The position numbers and the translations under genes are program-made. Positions 18,157 to 26,395 of a stretch of DNA of 64,000 bases are shown one piece after another; positions within the stretch are counted from its first letter, which is position 1, and each line of letters begins with the position of its first letter. The stretch spans positions 1,956,387-2,020,386 of the forward strand of contig NZ_FNTX01000001.1 of NCBI RefSeq assembly GCF_900105765.1. The letters are read 5' to 3'. Under the pieces are notes generated by a model. The model saw only the letters and a list, made by a program, of their open reading frames with translations, was not told the DNA's origin and ran no database searches. This DNA comes from Ruania alba. Lineage in GTDB: Bacteria > Actinomycetota > Actinomycetes > Actinomycetales > Beutenbergiaceae.

Positions 18157-18722
18157 TGCGCACTGAGTACCCCGACTTCCGCCTCGGTAGCGTGCTGGCG
18201 ACCAGCTTCACGGCGACGCTGACGGAGCGTCGTGGCGACGCAGTGGAGCGCATCCCCACACCGCAGCGACTCACCGACTGGCTGGCGGTGAACGGCCTCG
18301 CCGTGGAGTCCTGCACCACCGCCCAGCTCGCGCGCGCTCGGGAGTTGCGAGAAGCGATTCACGCCGCTGCAACAGCGGCCGCGATCGACGATGAACTCCC
18401 GGCGTCCGCTGTGCGCGTCATCAATGACTGCAGCGCTCAGGGGCTAGCCGCGGCCATCCTGACGCCCGAGAGGAACCGGCAGTGGCGGCTCAGCTCGACC
18501 TCTGCCGTGGAGGATGCGCTCAGCGTCATCGCCGCCGACGCGATCAGCATCATCGCCGGCGAGCGAGACGGACGATTGGCCCTCTGTTCATCGCCCACCT
18601 GCCAGGCCGCCTTCTTCGACACCAGCCGGAGCCGTACCCGCAGATGGTGCGACATGAACACGTGTGGGAATCGCCACAAGAAGGCACGCTTCAATGCGAA
18701 CCGGCGCAAGAAGTCCAGCTAG
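18156..18722 (+). CDS. CGNR zinc-finger transcriptional regulator
   Basis: This 188-residue protein has an N-terminal ABATE-like ligand-sensing region and a C-terminal CGNR zinc finger. The finger reads CSSPTCQAAF, then WCDMNTCGNRHKKARF, with four cysteines for zinc and a basic tail for DNA contact. Family members are stress-responsive regulators in actinomycetes. The ATG overlaps an operator half-site with no ribosome site, so a leaderless transcript is likely. It probably represses itself and the divergent epoxide hydrolase. Confidence 0.88.
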   Translation: MRTEYPDFRLGSVLATSFTATLTERRGDAVERIPTPQRLTDWLAVNGLAVESCTTAQLARARELREAIHAAATAAAIDDELPASAVRVINDCSAQGLAAAILTPERNRQWRLSSTSAVEDALSVIAADAISIIAGERDGRLALCSSPTCQAAFFDTSRSRTRRWCDMNTCGNRHKKARFNANRRKKSS

Positions 18723-18797
18723 CTCCCTGTATCGGCCACCGCGCTTCGTTGGACCGCTCGTTGACGGTGTCCCACCCATCCCGTGACGCTTCTCGTC

Positions 18798-18867
18798 GAA
18801 TCCCCTTTCCGCCGTCGAACCCGCCTCCGGCAAGCGGCACGGGGATTCGGTGGCGGGAAGGGGATTC
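18798..18867. repeat. Inverted repeat between convergent genes
   Basis: The arms GAATCCCCTTTCCGCC (18798-18813) and GGCGGGAAGGGGATTC (18852-18867) pair with one mismatch across a 38-base loop. The loop itself contains a further GGGGATTCGG copy. It lies between the 3' ends of the CGNR and SDR genes and could work as a bidirectional terminator, although no U-tract is visible. Confidence 0.5.
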
Positions 18868-18920
18868 CTAGGGTCGCGGTTGAGTCGGGGCGAGGATCGG
18901 GGCTGGTCGACAGACCCGGG

Positions 18921-19682
18921 CTAGCTGAAGAACGCGCCCCCGTTGAGGTCGAGCGAGGTGCCCGTGGTGAACCCGGAGTCCGCTCGCGCATAGAACTCGG
19001 CCGCGGCGGCGACGTCATCGGGGTATCCAGCCCGGCCCACCGGGATTCCGTCGATCGTGTGCTGCTGCGCCTCTGGTGGAGTGAACGTCTCGTGGAACGG
19101 GGTGTCGAGGATGAGGCCGGGGGCGATGGCGTTCACGGTGATGCCCGCCGGTGCGGCTTCCTTCGCCAGCGCACGGGTGAAGCCGTCGAGAGCGGACTTG
19201 GCAGTGGCATAGGCAGCTGATCCATTGCCGCCGCCATTCTTGCCGGCCAGAGAGGAGATGGTGAGGATCCGGCCACCGTCGCCGAGGTGTCGCAGCGCGG
19301 CACGGCTGGCGTAGAACACGGACGTGACGTTGAGGGTCATCACCTGGTGCCAGTGTTCGTCACTCATCTGCGCTATCGGGTGGCGGGCGATGAGTCCGCC
19401 GGCGTTGTTGACCAGCACATCCAGGCCGCCGAGCTGCGCGGTCAGATCGTCGACCACGCGGTCCACCTCGGCGCTGTCCCGGGCGTCCAGCTGGGCACCG
19501 ATCACCTCGATCCCGTCCGCTGCGAGCGCCTCGACCACGCCGCGGGCGGGCCGAGAGTGGGTGGTGATCGCCACGCGTGCACCGGCGCGAGCGAACCGCC
19601 GGGTGATGCCCAGGCCGATCCCGACCCCGCCTCCGGTCACAATCACGCGTCGCCCTGCCAGGGTGTGCTGCTGAGCAGTCAC
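18921..19682 (-). CDS. Short-chain dehydrogenase/reductase (SDR)
   Basis: This 253-residue classical SDR has the cofactor motif TGGGVGIG, the NNAG motif, active-site Ser in ISSLAG, YATAK (Tyr and Lys of YxxxK), and the C-terminal DLNGG. It is most like 3-oxoacyl-ACP-reductase/glucose-dehydrogenase-type enzymes; the substrate is unknown. I start at the GTG at 19682, which has GAGAGGAC upstream and gives the normal family length; a longer frame reaches 19763. Confidence 0.9.
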   Translation of the reverse strand: MTAQQHTLAGRRVIVTGGGVGIGLGITRRFARAGARVAITTHSRPARGVVEALAADGIEVIGAQLDARDSAEVDRVVDDLTAQLGGLDVLVNNAGGLIARHPIAQMSDEHWHQVMTLNVTSVFYASRAALRHLGDGGRILTISSLAGKNGGGNGSAAYATAKSALDGFTRALAKEAAPAGITVNAIAPGLILDTPFHETFTPPEAQQHTIDGIPVGRAGYPDDVAAAAEFYARADSGFTTGTSLDLNGGAFFS

Positions 19683-19812
19683 AGGTGCTGTCCTCTCCTC
19701 GTTCACGGCACGTCGGGCGATGATTCCCGACGACGGCTCCCACCGTACGAGGGGTCGTGGCACCTGGCAGCACGGTCGGGAGTATTCCCTCGACCGTGGC
19801 GGTGGTGGTGCT

Positions 19813-19818
19813 TAGGCT
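19813..19818 (+). promoter_or_regulatory. Probable -10 element of the ABC-F gene
   Basis: TAGGCT lies nine bases before the ATG of the ABC-F gene, with TCGACC about 17 bases further upstream as a weak -35. A transcript would begin at or very near the start codon. Confidence 0.4.
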
Positions 19819-19827
19819 CGGTGGATC

Positions 19828-21510
19828 ATGGGCCACGTCGACCTTTCCGGGATCACCGTCAGCCTGCCTGATGGCCGGGTGCTGCTGGACGAGGTCTCGT
19901 TCCGAGTCGGCGACGGCGACGTGGTGGCCCTCGTTGGTCCGAACGGGGCTGGGAAGACCACGTTGTTGCAGATCATCGCCGGCGACCTCCCTGCCGACGC
20001 GGGTGGGGTCGCTCGCAGCGGCGGGCTGGGGGTGATGCGGCAGTTCATCGGTAGCATCCGGGACTCTTCCACCGTGCGTGACCTGCTCGTGGGGCTGATG
20101 CCGCAGCGGCTGCGGGAGGCGACCGCAACCGTGGACGCCCTCGAGGAACAGCTCATGGAGGACGATTCGCAAGGCCTGCAGCTGCGCTACGCCACGGCGC
20201 TCGCCGAGTACGCCGACGCCGGCGGGTACGAGGCGGAGGTGACCTTCGACGTCTGCTGTACCGCGGCGCTGGGTGCTGGATACGACCGGGTGAAGTGGCG
20301 TGAGGTGACCACGCTCTCCGGCGGGGAACAGAAGCGTCTCGCCCTGGAGGTGCTGCTACGTGGACCGGACGAGGTGCTACTGCTGGACGAGCCGGACAAC
20401 TACCTGGACGTTCCCGGCAAGCGGTGGCTCGAGGAGCAGCTGCGCACGACCACCAAGTCGGTGCTGCTGGTCTCCCACGACCGCGAGCTGCTCGCCCGGG
20501 CGGCCACCTCGGTCGCGGCGCTGGAGCTGGGCGCGGCTGGCAACACGCTGTGGGTGCACCCCGGCTCGTTCACCGGGTTCGCCGAGGCTCGCCGGGCCAG
20601 GTTCGCCCGCTTCGAGGAGCTGCGCCGGCGCTGGGACGAGGAGCACGCCAAGCTCAAGGCGCTGGTGGTGATGTACCGGCAGAAGGCGTCCTACAACGCC
20701 GACATGGCGGGCCGGTTGCAGGCGGCGGTGACCCGCCTGGAGAAGTTCGAGGCGGCCGGGCCACCGCAGACGATCCCGCAGGAGCAGAAGGTGGCGATGC
20801 GCCTGTCCGGCGGCCGCACAGGGAAGCGCGCCGTGGTGGTCGACGCTCTCGAGCTGACCGGGCTGATGGACCCCTTCGACGCCGAGATCTGGTTCGGCGA
20901 CCGGATCGGCGTGCTCGGTTCCAACGGGTCCGGAAAGTCCCACTTCCTGCGGCTGCTCGCCGGTGGCGGCAGTCAGCCGGAGGTCGAGCACCTGCCAGTC
21001 GGTGAGGTGGAGATCGCGCCGGTGGCGCACACCGGTCAGGCACGACTGGGCGCGCGGGTCCGTCCGGGCTGGTTCGCGCAGACCCATCACCACCCTGAGC
21101 TGCTCGGCCGGACGCTGCTGGAGATCTTGCACCGAGGCGACGACCACCGCGCGGGGATGGGGCGCGAGCAGGCGGCGCGGGTGCTGGATCGCTATGAGCT
21201 GGCCCGGGCGGCCGAGCAACGTTTCGAGACGCTCTCCGGTGGGCAGCAGGCGCGTCTGCAGATCCTGCTCCTGGAGCTCTCCGGCGCCACCTTGCTGCTG
21301 CTGGACGAACCCACCGACAACCTCGACCTGGAATCAGCCGAGGCGCTCGAGGCCGGGCTCGCCAGCTTCGAGGGCACGGTGCTGGCCGTGACCCACGACC
21401 GGTGGTTCGCGCGCAGCCTGGACCGGTTCCTGGTGTTCGGGGCCGACGGCTCGATCTACCCGAGCGATGAGCCGGTCTGGGACGAGGGCCGGGTGGCGCG
21501 GACGCGCTGA
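19828..21510 (+). CDS. ABC-F family ribosomal ATPase
   Basis: This 560-residue soluble protein has two ABC domains and no membrane span. Domain 1 has Walker A GPNGAGKTT, signature LSGGEQKRLAL and Walker B LLLDEPDNYLD. Domain 2 has GSNGSGKSH, LSGGQQARLQI and LLLDEPTDNLD. A charged linker (around residues 250-310) corresponds to the P-site tRNA interaction motif. ABC-F proteins act on the ribosomal E site to relieve stalling or confer antibiotic protection; a resistance role cannot be told from sequence. It is monocistronic and probably leaderless. Confidence 0.92.
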   Translation: MGHVDLSGITVSLPDGRVLLDEVSFRVGDGDVVALVGPNGAGKTTLLQIIAGDLPADAGGVARSGGLGVMRQFIGSIRDSSTVRDLLVGLMPQRLREATATVDALEEQLMEDDSQGLQLRYATALAEYADAGGYEAEVTFDVCCTAALGAGYDRVKWREVTTLSGGEQKRLALEVLLRGPDEVLLLDEPDNYLDVPGKRWLEEQLRTTTKSVLLVSHDRELLARAATSVAALELGAAGNTLWVHPGSFTGFAEARRARFARFEELRRRWDEEHAKLKALVVMYRQKASYNADMAGRLQAAVTRLEKFEAAGPPQTIPQEQKVAMRLSGGRTGKRAVVVDALELTGLMDPFDAEIWFGDRIGVLGSNGSGKSHFLRLLAGGGSQPEVEHLPVGEVEIAPVAHTGQARLGARVRPGWFAQTHHHPELLGRTLLEILHRGDDHRAGMGREQAARVLDRYELARAAEQRFETLSGGQQARLQILLLELSGATLLLLDEPTDNLDLESAEALEAGLASFEGTVLAVTHDRWFARSLDRFLVFGADGSIYPSDEPVWDEGRVARTR

Positions 21511-21688
21511 CCTGCCAACCCGAGGCCGCGGTGAGCCACCCCTCGCAAGGAGGCTCCGCCGTCGGGGTGTTCAGCCTGCGTGCGGCGGCGCAGCCAGGCA
21601 TGCTGGGTAGTCCTCCCCATGGACAGTCCGGTGCGGAGTGCTCCTACGGTGGACGGGACACGCACGCAGAGCCGAGGGGTGATGACCA

Positions 21689-22003
21689 GTGGTCCAGGTG
21701 ACCTACTCCGAGCTGGACGCGTTCCACGACGATGTCGCGTCGTTGGCGGTGAGCTTGGAGAACGAGAGCCAGTTCCTCGAAGAGGCCGCCGAGGCTGTGG
21801 GCACGCCGTTCGGCGATCCAGATCTGAAGAGCGCGATCGAGTACTTCCACCAGGACTGGAACACCGCACGAGATGCGTTGATCACCAGCCTGGAGGATGC
21901 CAGGGACAACGCGCAGAACGTCGCCGAAGGGTGGCGGAACCTGGACTCCAACGCCAAACCGAGCCTGCCGGACCCGCCGGTGGCCAGTCCGATTCAGGAG
22001 TGA
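21689..22003 (+). CDS. Small helical WXG100-like protein (cassette gene A)
   Basis: This 104-residue acidic protein is predicted to be two long helices, as in ESX/WXG100 partners. Its central segment PFGDPDLKSAIEYFHQDWN resembles the turn region of type VII small substrates (aromatic-x-x-D-W rather than strict WXG). A proline-rich tail ends the protein. It is paralogous over its whole length to the gene at 23118. It lies immediately upstream of a larger protein with a type VII-signal-like N-terminus and probably forms its partner. GAGGGG lies before the GTG start. Confidence 0.65.
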   Translation: MVQVTYSELDAFHDDVASLAVSLENESQFLEEAAEAVGTPFGDPDLKSAIEYFHQDWNTARDALITSLEDARDNAQNVAEGWRNLDSNAKPSLPDPPVASPIQE

Positions 22004-22012
22004 CCGCGGATG

Positions 22013-23065
22013 ATGCCCGACATCGAGAACCTGCCCGGAGACCCCGAATCTCTCGAGTCGAACGCCATCCGTATGGAGAAGTTCGCAGAGGCTCTGGACC
22101 GAGCGGACCAGTTCCTGCGCAATGACGTCAGCGGTGAGTTCGACTCCAGTGCGGCCAAGTCGATCGACGCGCTCCAGGAGCAGGCCGAGTCGATCGGTGA
22201 GCAGTACCGAAGCGCCAGCTCGCAATATGCCCTCTGCGCCACCGGGCTCGCCCGCTACGCGATGACGCTCGACTGGGTGCAACGGGCGATGGAACCGATC
22301 GTCGAGCGGTACAACGAACTCGATGGCTACAACGTGCTCCGCGGGGCTGCGGCCGCCGGAATCGAGCAGGACCTTCCCGAGGGCATGTCGGCACAGGAGA
22401 TTCAGACGGAGAAGGCCGAACTGCGCGGGCAGTACAACGAGCTGTACGAGGAGTGGGAACAGGCATTCCAGGACGCCACCACTCTCATCGGCGCCGGCAT
22501 CCAGCTCTCCGAACCCGAACTGGACGAACCCTCCAAGCTCGAGAAGGTCCTCGACTGGTTGGCCATCGGCGGTGCAATCCTGGCGATCGCGGCGATCTGG
22601 ATCCCTGGGGTGGGGTGGGGTGCCGCCGCCGCCGGGGTCACCTCACTCGGGATCCAGGGATACCGGTACTCCCAGGGAGATGCGAGTCTCGGCGATCTCG
22701 CCGGCGCGGGCGTCGGCGTCATCCCATTCGGTCGGTTCTACAAGTTCAAGGCACTCCCAGACGGCAATTACCAGATCGTGCCGGGCAAGGGGGTCAACTT
22801 CGCGAAGACCACCGGCATGTCGGACGAGTCGCTGGAAGCCTTCGGACAGCTGAGCCCCCAGACGCAGCTGTTGCTCACCGGCGCGGCTTACGGCGACATG
22901 AAGAACACCTTCGACGGGCTGTTCGGTGGCGTCGATGCGGCCGGCAATGTGGTCTACCGGCACCGTGACACCGGTGAGGTCGTCGAGTTCGAGGGCCTTG
23001 TCACGCCCCCGGCTCCTCCGGAGAATCCCGAGCCAGTCGACCGCACGCGGTACCCCGCTCGGTGA
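22013..23065 (+). CDS. Type VII secretion-type polymorphic-toxin-like protein (gene B)
   Basis: The N-terminal 150 residues form helical bundles and start with LPGDPESLESNA, like the signal domain of type VII-secreted toxins. Residues about 180-240 form a hydrophobic hairpin (LAIGGAILAIAAIWIPGVGWG) with an IPxxG...GD...IPFGRFYK layout. This matches the hydrophobic pre-toxin module common in polymorphic toxins. The last ~100 residues, rich in Gly and acidic residues, match no toxin that I know. I use the second ATG because it aligns with the paralogue at 23442. Secretion and toxicity are inferences. Confidence 0.6.
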   Translation: MPDIENLPGDPESLESNAIRMEKFAEALDRADQFLRNDVSGEFDSSAAKSIDALQEQAESIGEQYRSASSQYALCATGLARYAMTLDWVQRAMEPIVERYNELDGYNVLRGAAAAGIEQDLPEGMSAQEIQTEKAELRGQYNELYEEWEQAFQDATTLIGAGIQLSEPELDEPSKLEKVLDWLAIGGAILAIAAIWIPGVGWGAAAAGVTSLGIQGYRYSQGDASLGDLAGAGVGVIPFGRFYKFKALPDGNYQIVPGKGVNFAKTTGMSDESLEAFGQLSPQTQLLLTGAAYGDMKNTFDGLFGGVDAAGNVVYRHRDTGEVVEFEGLVTPPAPPENPEPVDRTRYPAR

Positions 23066-23117
23066 GACCCGTCCGAGTGTGTGCCGCTCATCTCCCCCAT
23101 CCCGGAAGAGTTGAGTC

Positions 23118-23435
23118 ATGACCATCCGTATCACCTATGCCGAGCTGGAGGAGTTCCAGAACAACCTCGGCATGCTGGCAACCAATGTGGAGCACGAGCG
23201 CGACTACCTCGAACGCGCCGCGGAAGAGGTCGGCGACCCGTTCGGCAGGTCCGATCTCAAACATGCCCTCGAGTTCTTCCACGAGGACTGGAACATGGCA
23301 CGAGACGAGCTCGTGGCCAGTCTTCAGACGGCCTTGGAGCACACGCGGGCCGTCGCGACAGGGTGGCGCGACCTTGACACCAGTTGCGCTCCGGAGCCCG
23401 TCATCGCCCCTCCGACAACCTTCATACCGGAGTGA
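23118..23435 (+). CDS. Small helical WXG100-like protein, second copy (gene A')
   Basis: This 105-residue paralogue of the 21689 gene keeps the same architecture: N-terminal ITYAELEEFQNNLG helix, DPFGRSDLKHALEFFHEDWN turn region, ATGWRDLD and a proline-rich end. It lies 52 bases after gene B and seven bases before gene B'. The pairwise order A-B-A'-B' shows that the A and B genes were duplicated as a unit, which supports physical pairing of the products. Confidence 0.65.
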   Translation: MTIRITYAELEEFQNNLGMLATNVEHERDYLERAAEEVGDPFGRSDLKHALEFFHEDWNMARDELVASLQTALEHTRAVATGWRDLDTSCAPEPVIAPPTTFIPE

Positions 23436-23441
23436 CGGCCG

Positions 23442-24539
23442 ATGCCCTTACATGACGTCGAGTACCTGCCGGGAGACCCGGAGGCGATTGAGGAGCGAGC
23501 GCAGAGCATCCTCACCTTCGCCGAAGCGTTGGCGAGTGCCGACGACTTCCTCCGGAACACCGTCACGGCCGAGCTCGATTCCAGTGCTGCACGGTCCGTC
23601 GAGGCGCTTCGCAAGCACGGGGAGTCGATCGGCGATCAGTACCGCAACGCCAGTGAGCAGTACTACAACTGCGGCTCGGGCCTCTCTTGGTATGCGGCGG
23701 TACACAAGTCGGTGCAAGAGGAGATGGAGCCGATCGTCGACAGGTACACCGAGCTCGACGATCTCAATGTCATGATCGGACCGGCCGCAGCCGGGATCGA
23801 CCAGGACATCCCCGGTGGGCAGTCGCCGGAGGAAGTCCGCGCCGAGATGGGGTCCCTCCGCCACCAGTACGAGATGTTGTACCAGGAGTGGGAGTCGGCG
23901 CTCGAGAAGGCCACAGCCACGGTCGGCTACGGGATCGTGCTCTCCGAGTCGGAACTGGACCCGCCGTCCGGGTTAGACAAGTTCCTCGACTGGGTATCCG
24001 TCGGCGGCACGGTGCTGTCCGTGGTGATGTGTTGGAACCCCATGGGGTGGGGCGCCGCCACGGTGACGTGGGCCGCTCGTCTGGGCGTCGCGCTGACGGT
24101 CGCCCCGGTCGGGGTGGAGACGTACCGGTACGCACAGGGAGAAGCGAGCGCCGGGGACGTCCTGTGGGTGGGCGCCGGTGCGATTCCGGTCTCGAAGTTC
24201 TACAAGGTGGAAAGGGCGCTCCCGAATGGCATGCTCCGCCTCACCGCACGGAACCCCCTTGCAGGATCGCGGTACGCGGCCCAGGGTGAGCGGATGCTGG
24301 ATCACTTCGACAACTTGAGCCCCGAGACGCAATCGCTGCTCCTCGCCGGCGTCGCGACCATGGACCTGAACCAGCGCAAGGACGGGATTCTGGGCACAGC
24401 GGACAGTGCCGCGGACCTCGCCCTCGGCCACACGGGGACCGAGAAGCAGATGAGTCTCGGGTCCTGGGTGGGTGCGGTGCTGGAGTCATCCGGACCGCGC
24501 GAGGCACCCGATCGTTCGGAGATGGGACCTGGCCGATGA
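23442..24539 (+). CDS. Type VII secretion-type polymorphic-toxin-like protein, second copy (gene B')
   Basis: This 365-residue paralogue of gene B shares the LPGDPEAIEERA start, the helical N-half and the hydrophobic module (VSVGGTVLSVVMCWNPMGWG ... YRYAQGEASAGDVL ... IPVSKFYK). The final ~100 residues diverge clearly from gene B (RYAAQGERMLDHFDNLSPETQ is the closest shared piece). A conserved delivery part with a variable tip is the hallmark of polymorphic effectors. The stop overlaps the ATG of the next gene (ATGA). Confidence 0.6.
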   Translation: MPLHDVEYLPGDPEAIEERAQSILTFAEALASADDFLRNTVTAELDSSAARSVEALRKHGESIGDQYRNASEQYYNCGSGLSWYAAVHKSVQEEMEPIVDRYTELDDLNVMIGPAAAGIDQDIPGGQSPEEVRAEMGSLRHQYEMLYQEWESALEKATATVGYGIVLSESELDPPSGLDKFLDWVSVGGTVLSVVMCWNPMGWGAATVTWAARLGVALTVAPVGVETYRYAQGEASAGDVLWVGAGAIPVSKFYKVERALPNGMLRLTARNPLAGSRYAAQGERMLDHFDNLSPETQSLLLAGVATMDLNQRKDGILGTADSAADLALGHTGTEKQMSLGSWVGAVLESSGPREAPDRSEMGPGR

Positions 24540-25099
24540 ACGGCGCATCACTCCCCCAGTTCCGGATGCTCACCCCAGCAGGGTGGGCGTTCGTGGGCGT
24601 CGAGGACGCGGCACGGCAGGCGGAGGCCGCGATGAGCAGCCACGACGAGAGCGTCCCGCAGTGGTTGCGGGACGCGGCCCCGGACGCCCTGGAGTCCATC
24701 CGTCACTCGGAGGCGGTGATGGTGCTCCAACCAGTGGTGCAGGACGCGAGCCCGGCACCGTTCGTCATCCTGGGCACCCATCGGACGGCCGCCTCGGGCG
24801 TCGAGATGGTCGAGTTCGCCCGCAGCCTGGTCGACTCCCAGGGCGCCACCCACCCGGACGACCAGGGCCAGTTCCTCCGCTGGGTGGAGGCCGACCAGCG
24901 TCCCGTCCCGCAGCAGACCGTGCGCACCACGAGCGTGCACTACCTGGTCCCGGTACCGAACACCCGCAAACGAGAGGCCCTGCAGCTCACCGGCATCGTT
25001 ACCCACTCGCTGGAGGAGAGTGCCTCCTCCCCCGCGGTGCAACGATGGCTCAATGCGATTGACGGGTTCGTCGGCACGTTCACCTGGGAGGTCGAATGA
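24536..25099 (+). CDS. Hypothetical cytosolic protein (gene C)
   Basis: This 187-residue acidic protein has no signal peptide or membrane span. Alternating strands and a C-terminal helix (RWLNAIDGFVGTFTWE) recall the Mog1/PsbP-like fold of DcrB/LpqN-type proteins, but I cannot confirm this. It is coupled by ATGA overlaps to gene B' before it and gene D after it. From position, an immunity or chaperone role for the B proteins is plausible. Confidence 0.6.
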   Translation: MNGASLPQFRMLTPAGWAFVGVEDAARQAEAAMSSHDESVPQWLRDAAPDALESIRHSEAVMVLQPVVQDASPAPFVILGTHRTAASGVEMVEFARSLVDSQGATHPDDQGQFLRWVEADQRPVPQQTVRTTSVHYLVPVPNTRKREALQLTGIVTHSLEESASSPAVQRWLNAIDGFVGTFTWEVE

Positions 25100-25689
25100 G
25101 CAGCATCGGGATCTTCGGCGACGACGTATGGGCCATCGTCATCCCACCCGAGCCCGGTCCGGACTGGGCCGCCACCACGGCGCAGCAGGTGCGCGAAGCA
25201 CACGAGTGGTCCGAAGACGTACCGGTCCAGCAGATCCTGGAGGCCGTCCGGGACGAGCCCGGTGCGGGCTCATGGCTGGTGCTGGTGGAGCCCGAGAACC
25301 ATCGGTTCACCACGATGCGTGTGCTCCTTCTCGACGAACCGATCAGGGAGGACCGGCAGCGCGAACTGCTGGACCCGCCGGCCTTCCTTCCACCCACACG
25401 TCAGCGCGTCACGATCGAGGGGCTCGGTCGAGGGACCCGGGCCGCGGTGGTGACCTCCACCGAGGGCACCGGTGTCCAAACCTCGATCCGGTGGGTGTTC
25501 GCCCGGCCGGATCGTGCCGTGGTCGCCCTGGTCGGGCCGACCGAGCCGGAGATCGCCACCGCAGTGCTCCCGGTAGCCGAGGCCGTCCTGGCAGCGGCCT
25601 CGGTGGACACCGACGGCGTCCCGTTCGCGGGCGACGAGGACGTCTCCATCGTCCTGGAGGACCCGCCCGTGGAGGCCTGGGATCTCTGA
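25096..25689 (+). CDS. Hypothetical cytosolic protein (gene D)
   Basis: This 197-residue, strongly acidic protein is last in the A-B-A'-B'-C-D cassette. It shows alternating strands (TRAAVVTSTEGT, SIRWVFARPDRAVVALVG) and a helix ATAVLPVAEAVLAAAS. Overall layout is similar to gene C, suggesting remote relationship. Acidic small partners following secreted effectors are often immunity proteins; this is inference only. A hairpin terminator follows 35 bases later. Confidence 0.6.
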   Translation: MSSIGIFGDDVWAIVIPPEPGPDWAATTAQQVREAHEWSEDVPVQQILEAVRDEPGAGSWLVLVEPENHRFTTMRVLLLDEPIREDRQRELLDPPAFLPPTRQRVTIEGLGRGTRAAVVTSTEGTGVQTSIRWVFARPDRAVVALVGPTEPEIATAVLPVAEAVLAAASVDTDGVPFAGDEDVSIVLEDPPVEAWDL

Positions 25690-25724
25690 CGGCGACCCGA
25701 CTGAACCACCGTCGGGTGACCGGA

Positions 25725-25751
25725 CGCCGTCGGGCGCCTACGCCGACGGCG
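25725..25751 (+). terminator. Hairpin after the A-D cassette
   Basis: Perfect nine-base arms CGCCGTCGG and CCGACGGCG surround a nine-base loop, downstream of the last cassette gene and upstream of the TetR promoter. No U-tract is present, as is usual in high-GC actinomycetes. Confidence 0.5.
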
Positions 25752-25808
25752 CGGGTTCGCGACCTGGTCGGCACCCGGCTGGACAGGAGTGCACGGTTGT
25801 GACCGCAA

Positions 25809-25825
25809 ATGTTAGTCACTAACAT
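25809..25825. promoter_or_regulatory. TetR-type operator
   Basis: ATGTTAGTCACTAACAT is a perfect eight-base inverted repeat around a single C. It sits six bases before the TetR-family ATG and marks an abrupt AT-rich patch in GC-rich surroundings. It almost surely mediates autoregulation of the regulator-exporter operon. Confidence 0.75.
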
Positions 25826-25831
25826 ACGAGG

Positions 25832-26395
25832 ATGGGAGAGCCGACCGGCCGCGCCGCACGTACCCGCGCACGCCTGGCCGCCTGCGCGCTCGAGCTCTTC
25901 GAGCAGCACGGGTACGACGCCACCACCACCGCGCAGGTCGCCGCCGCCGCGGGGGTGAGCGAGATGACCCTGTTCCGCCACTTCCCGGCGAAGGAACGAC
26001 TGGTCGCAGACGACCCGTACGACCCGGCGATCGCCGAGGCGGTGGCGGCCCAGCCCACCTCGCTCCCCCCGCTGGCCCGGGCCACCGCCGGCGTGCGCAC
26101 CGCGTGGGCCGCGCTCCCGGAACCTGACACCGAGGAGCTCCGCCGGCGCGTGCGCATCGCCGCACACACCCCGAGCCTGACCGCGGCGCTGTATGCGAAC
26201 ACCCGCGCGACGGAGGAGGCGATCACCGAAGCCCTGGTCAGCGGCGACGTGCCGAGGGAGCGCGCCCGGATCGCCGCGGCGGCCACCCTGGCCGCACTCA
26301 CCACCGCACTGCTGCACTGGGCGGAGACCGATGGCGGCACGCTCGGCGATGCCGTCCTCGGCGCCCTCGACGTGCTGGACGGAACCGCGCGATGA
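25832..26395 (+). CDS. TetR/AcrR family transcriptional regulator
   Basis: This 187-residue repressor has an N-terminal helix-turn-helix of the TetR type: ALELFEQHGYDATTTAQVAAAAGVSEMTLFRHF (residues ~17-50). The all-helical C-terminal ligand domain is divergent. It is the first gene of a three-gene operon with an ABC-2 type exporter, linked by ATGA. The ligand is probably a substrate of the exporter. Confidence 0.92.
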   Translation: MGEPTGRAARTRARLAACALELFEQHGYDATTTAQVAAAAGVSEMTLFRHFPAKERLVADDPYDPAIAEAVAAQPTSLPPLARATAGVRTAWAALPEPDTEELRRRVRIAAHTPSLTAALYANTRATEEAITEALVSGDVPRERARIAAAATLAALTTALLHWAETDGGTLGDAVLGALDVLDGTAR

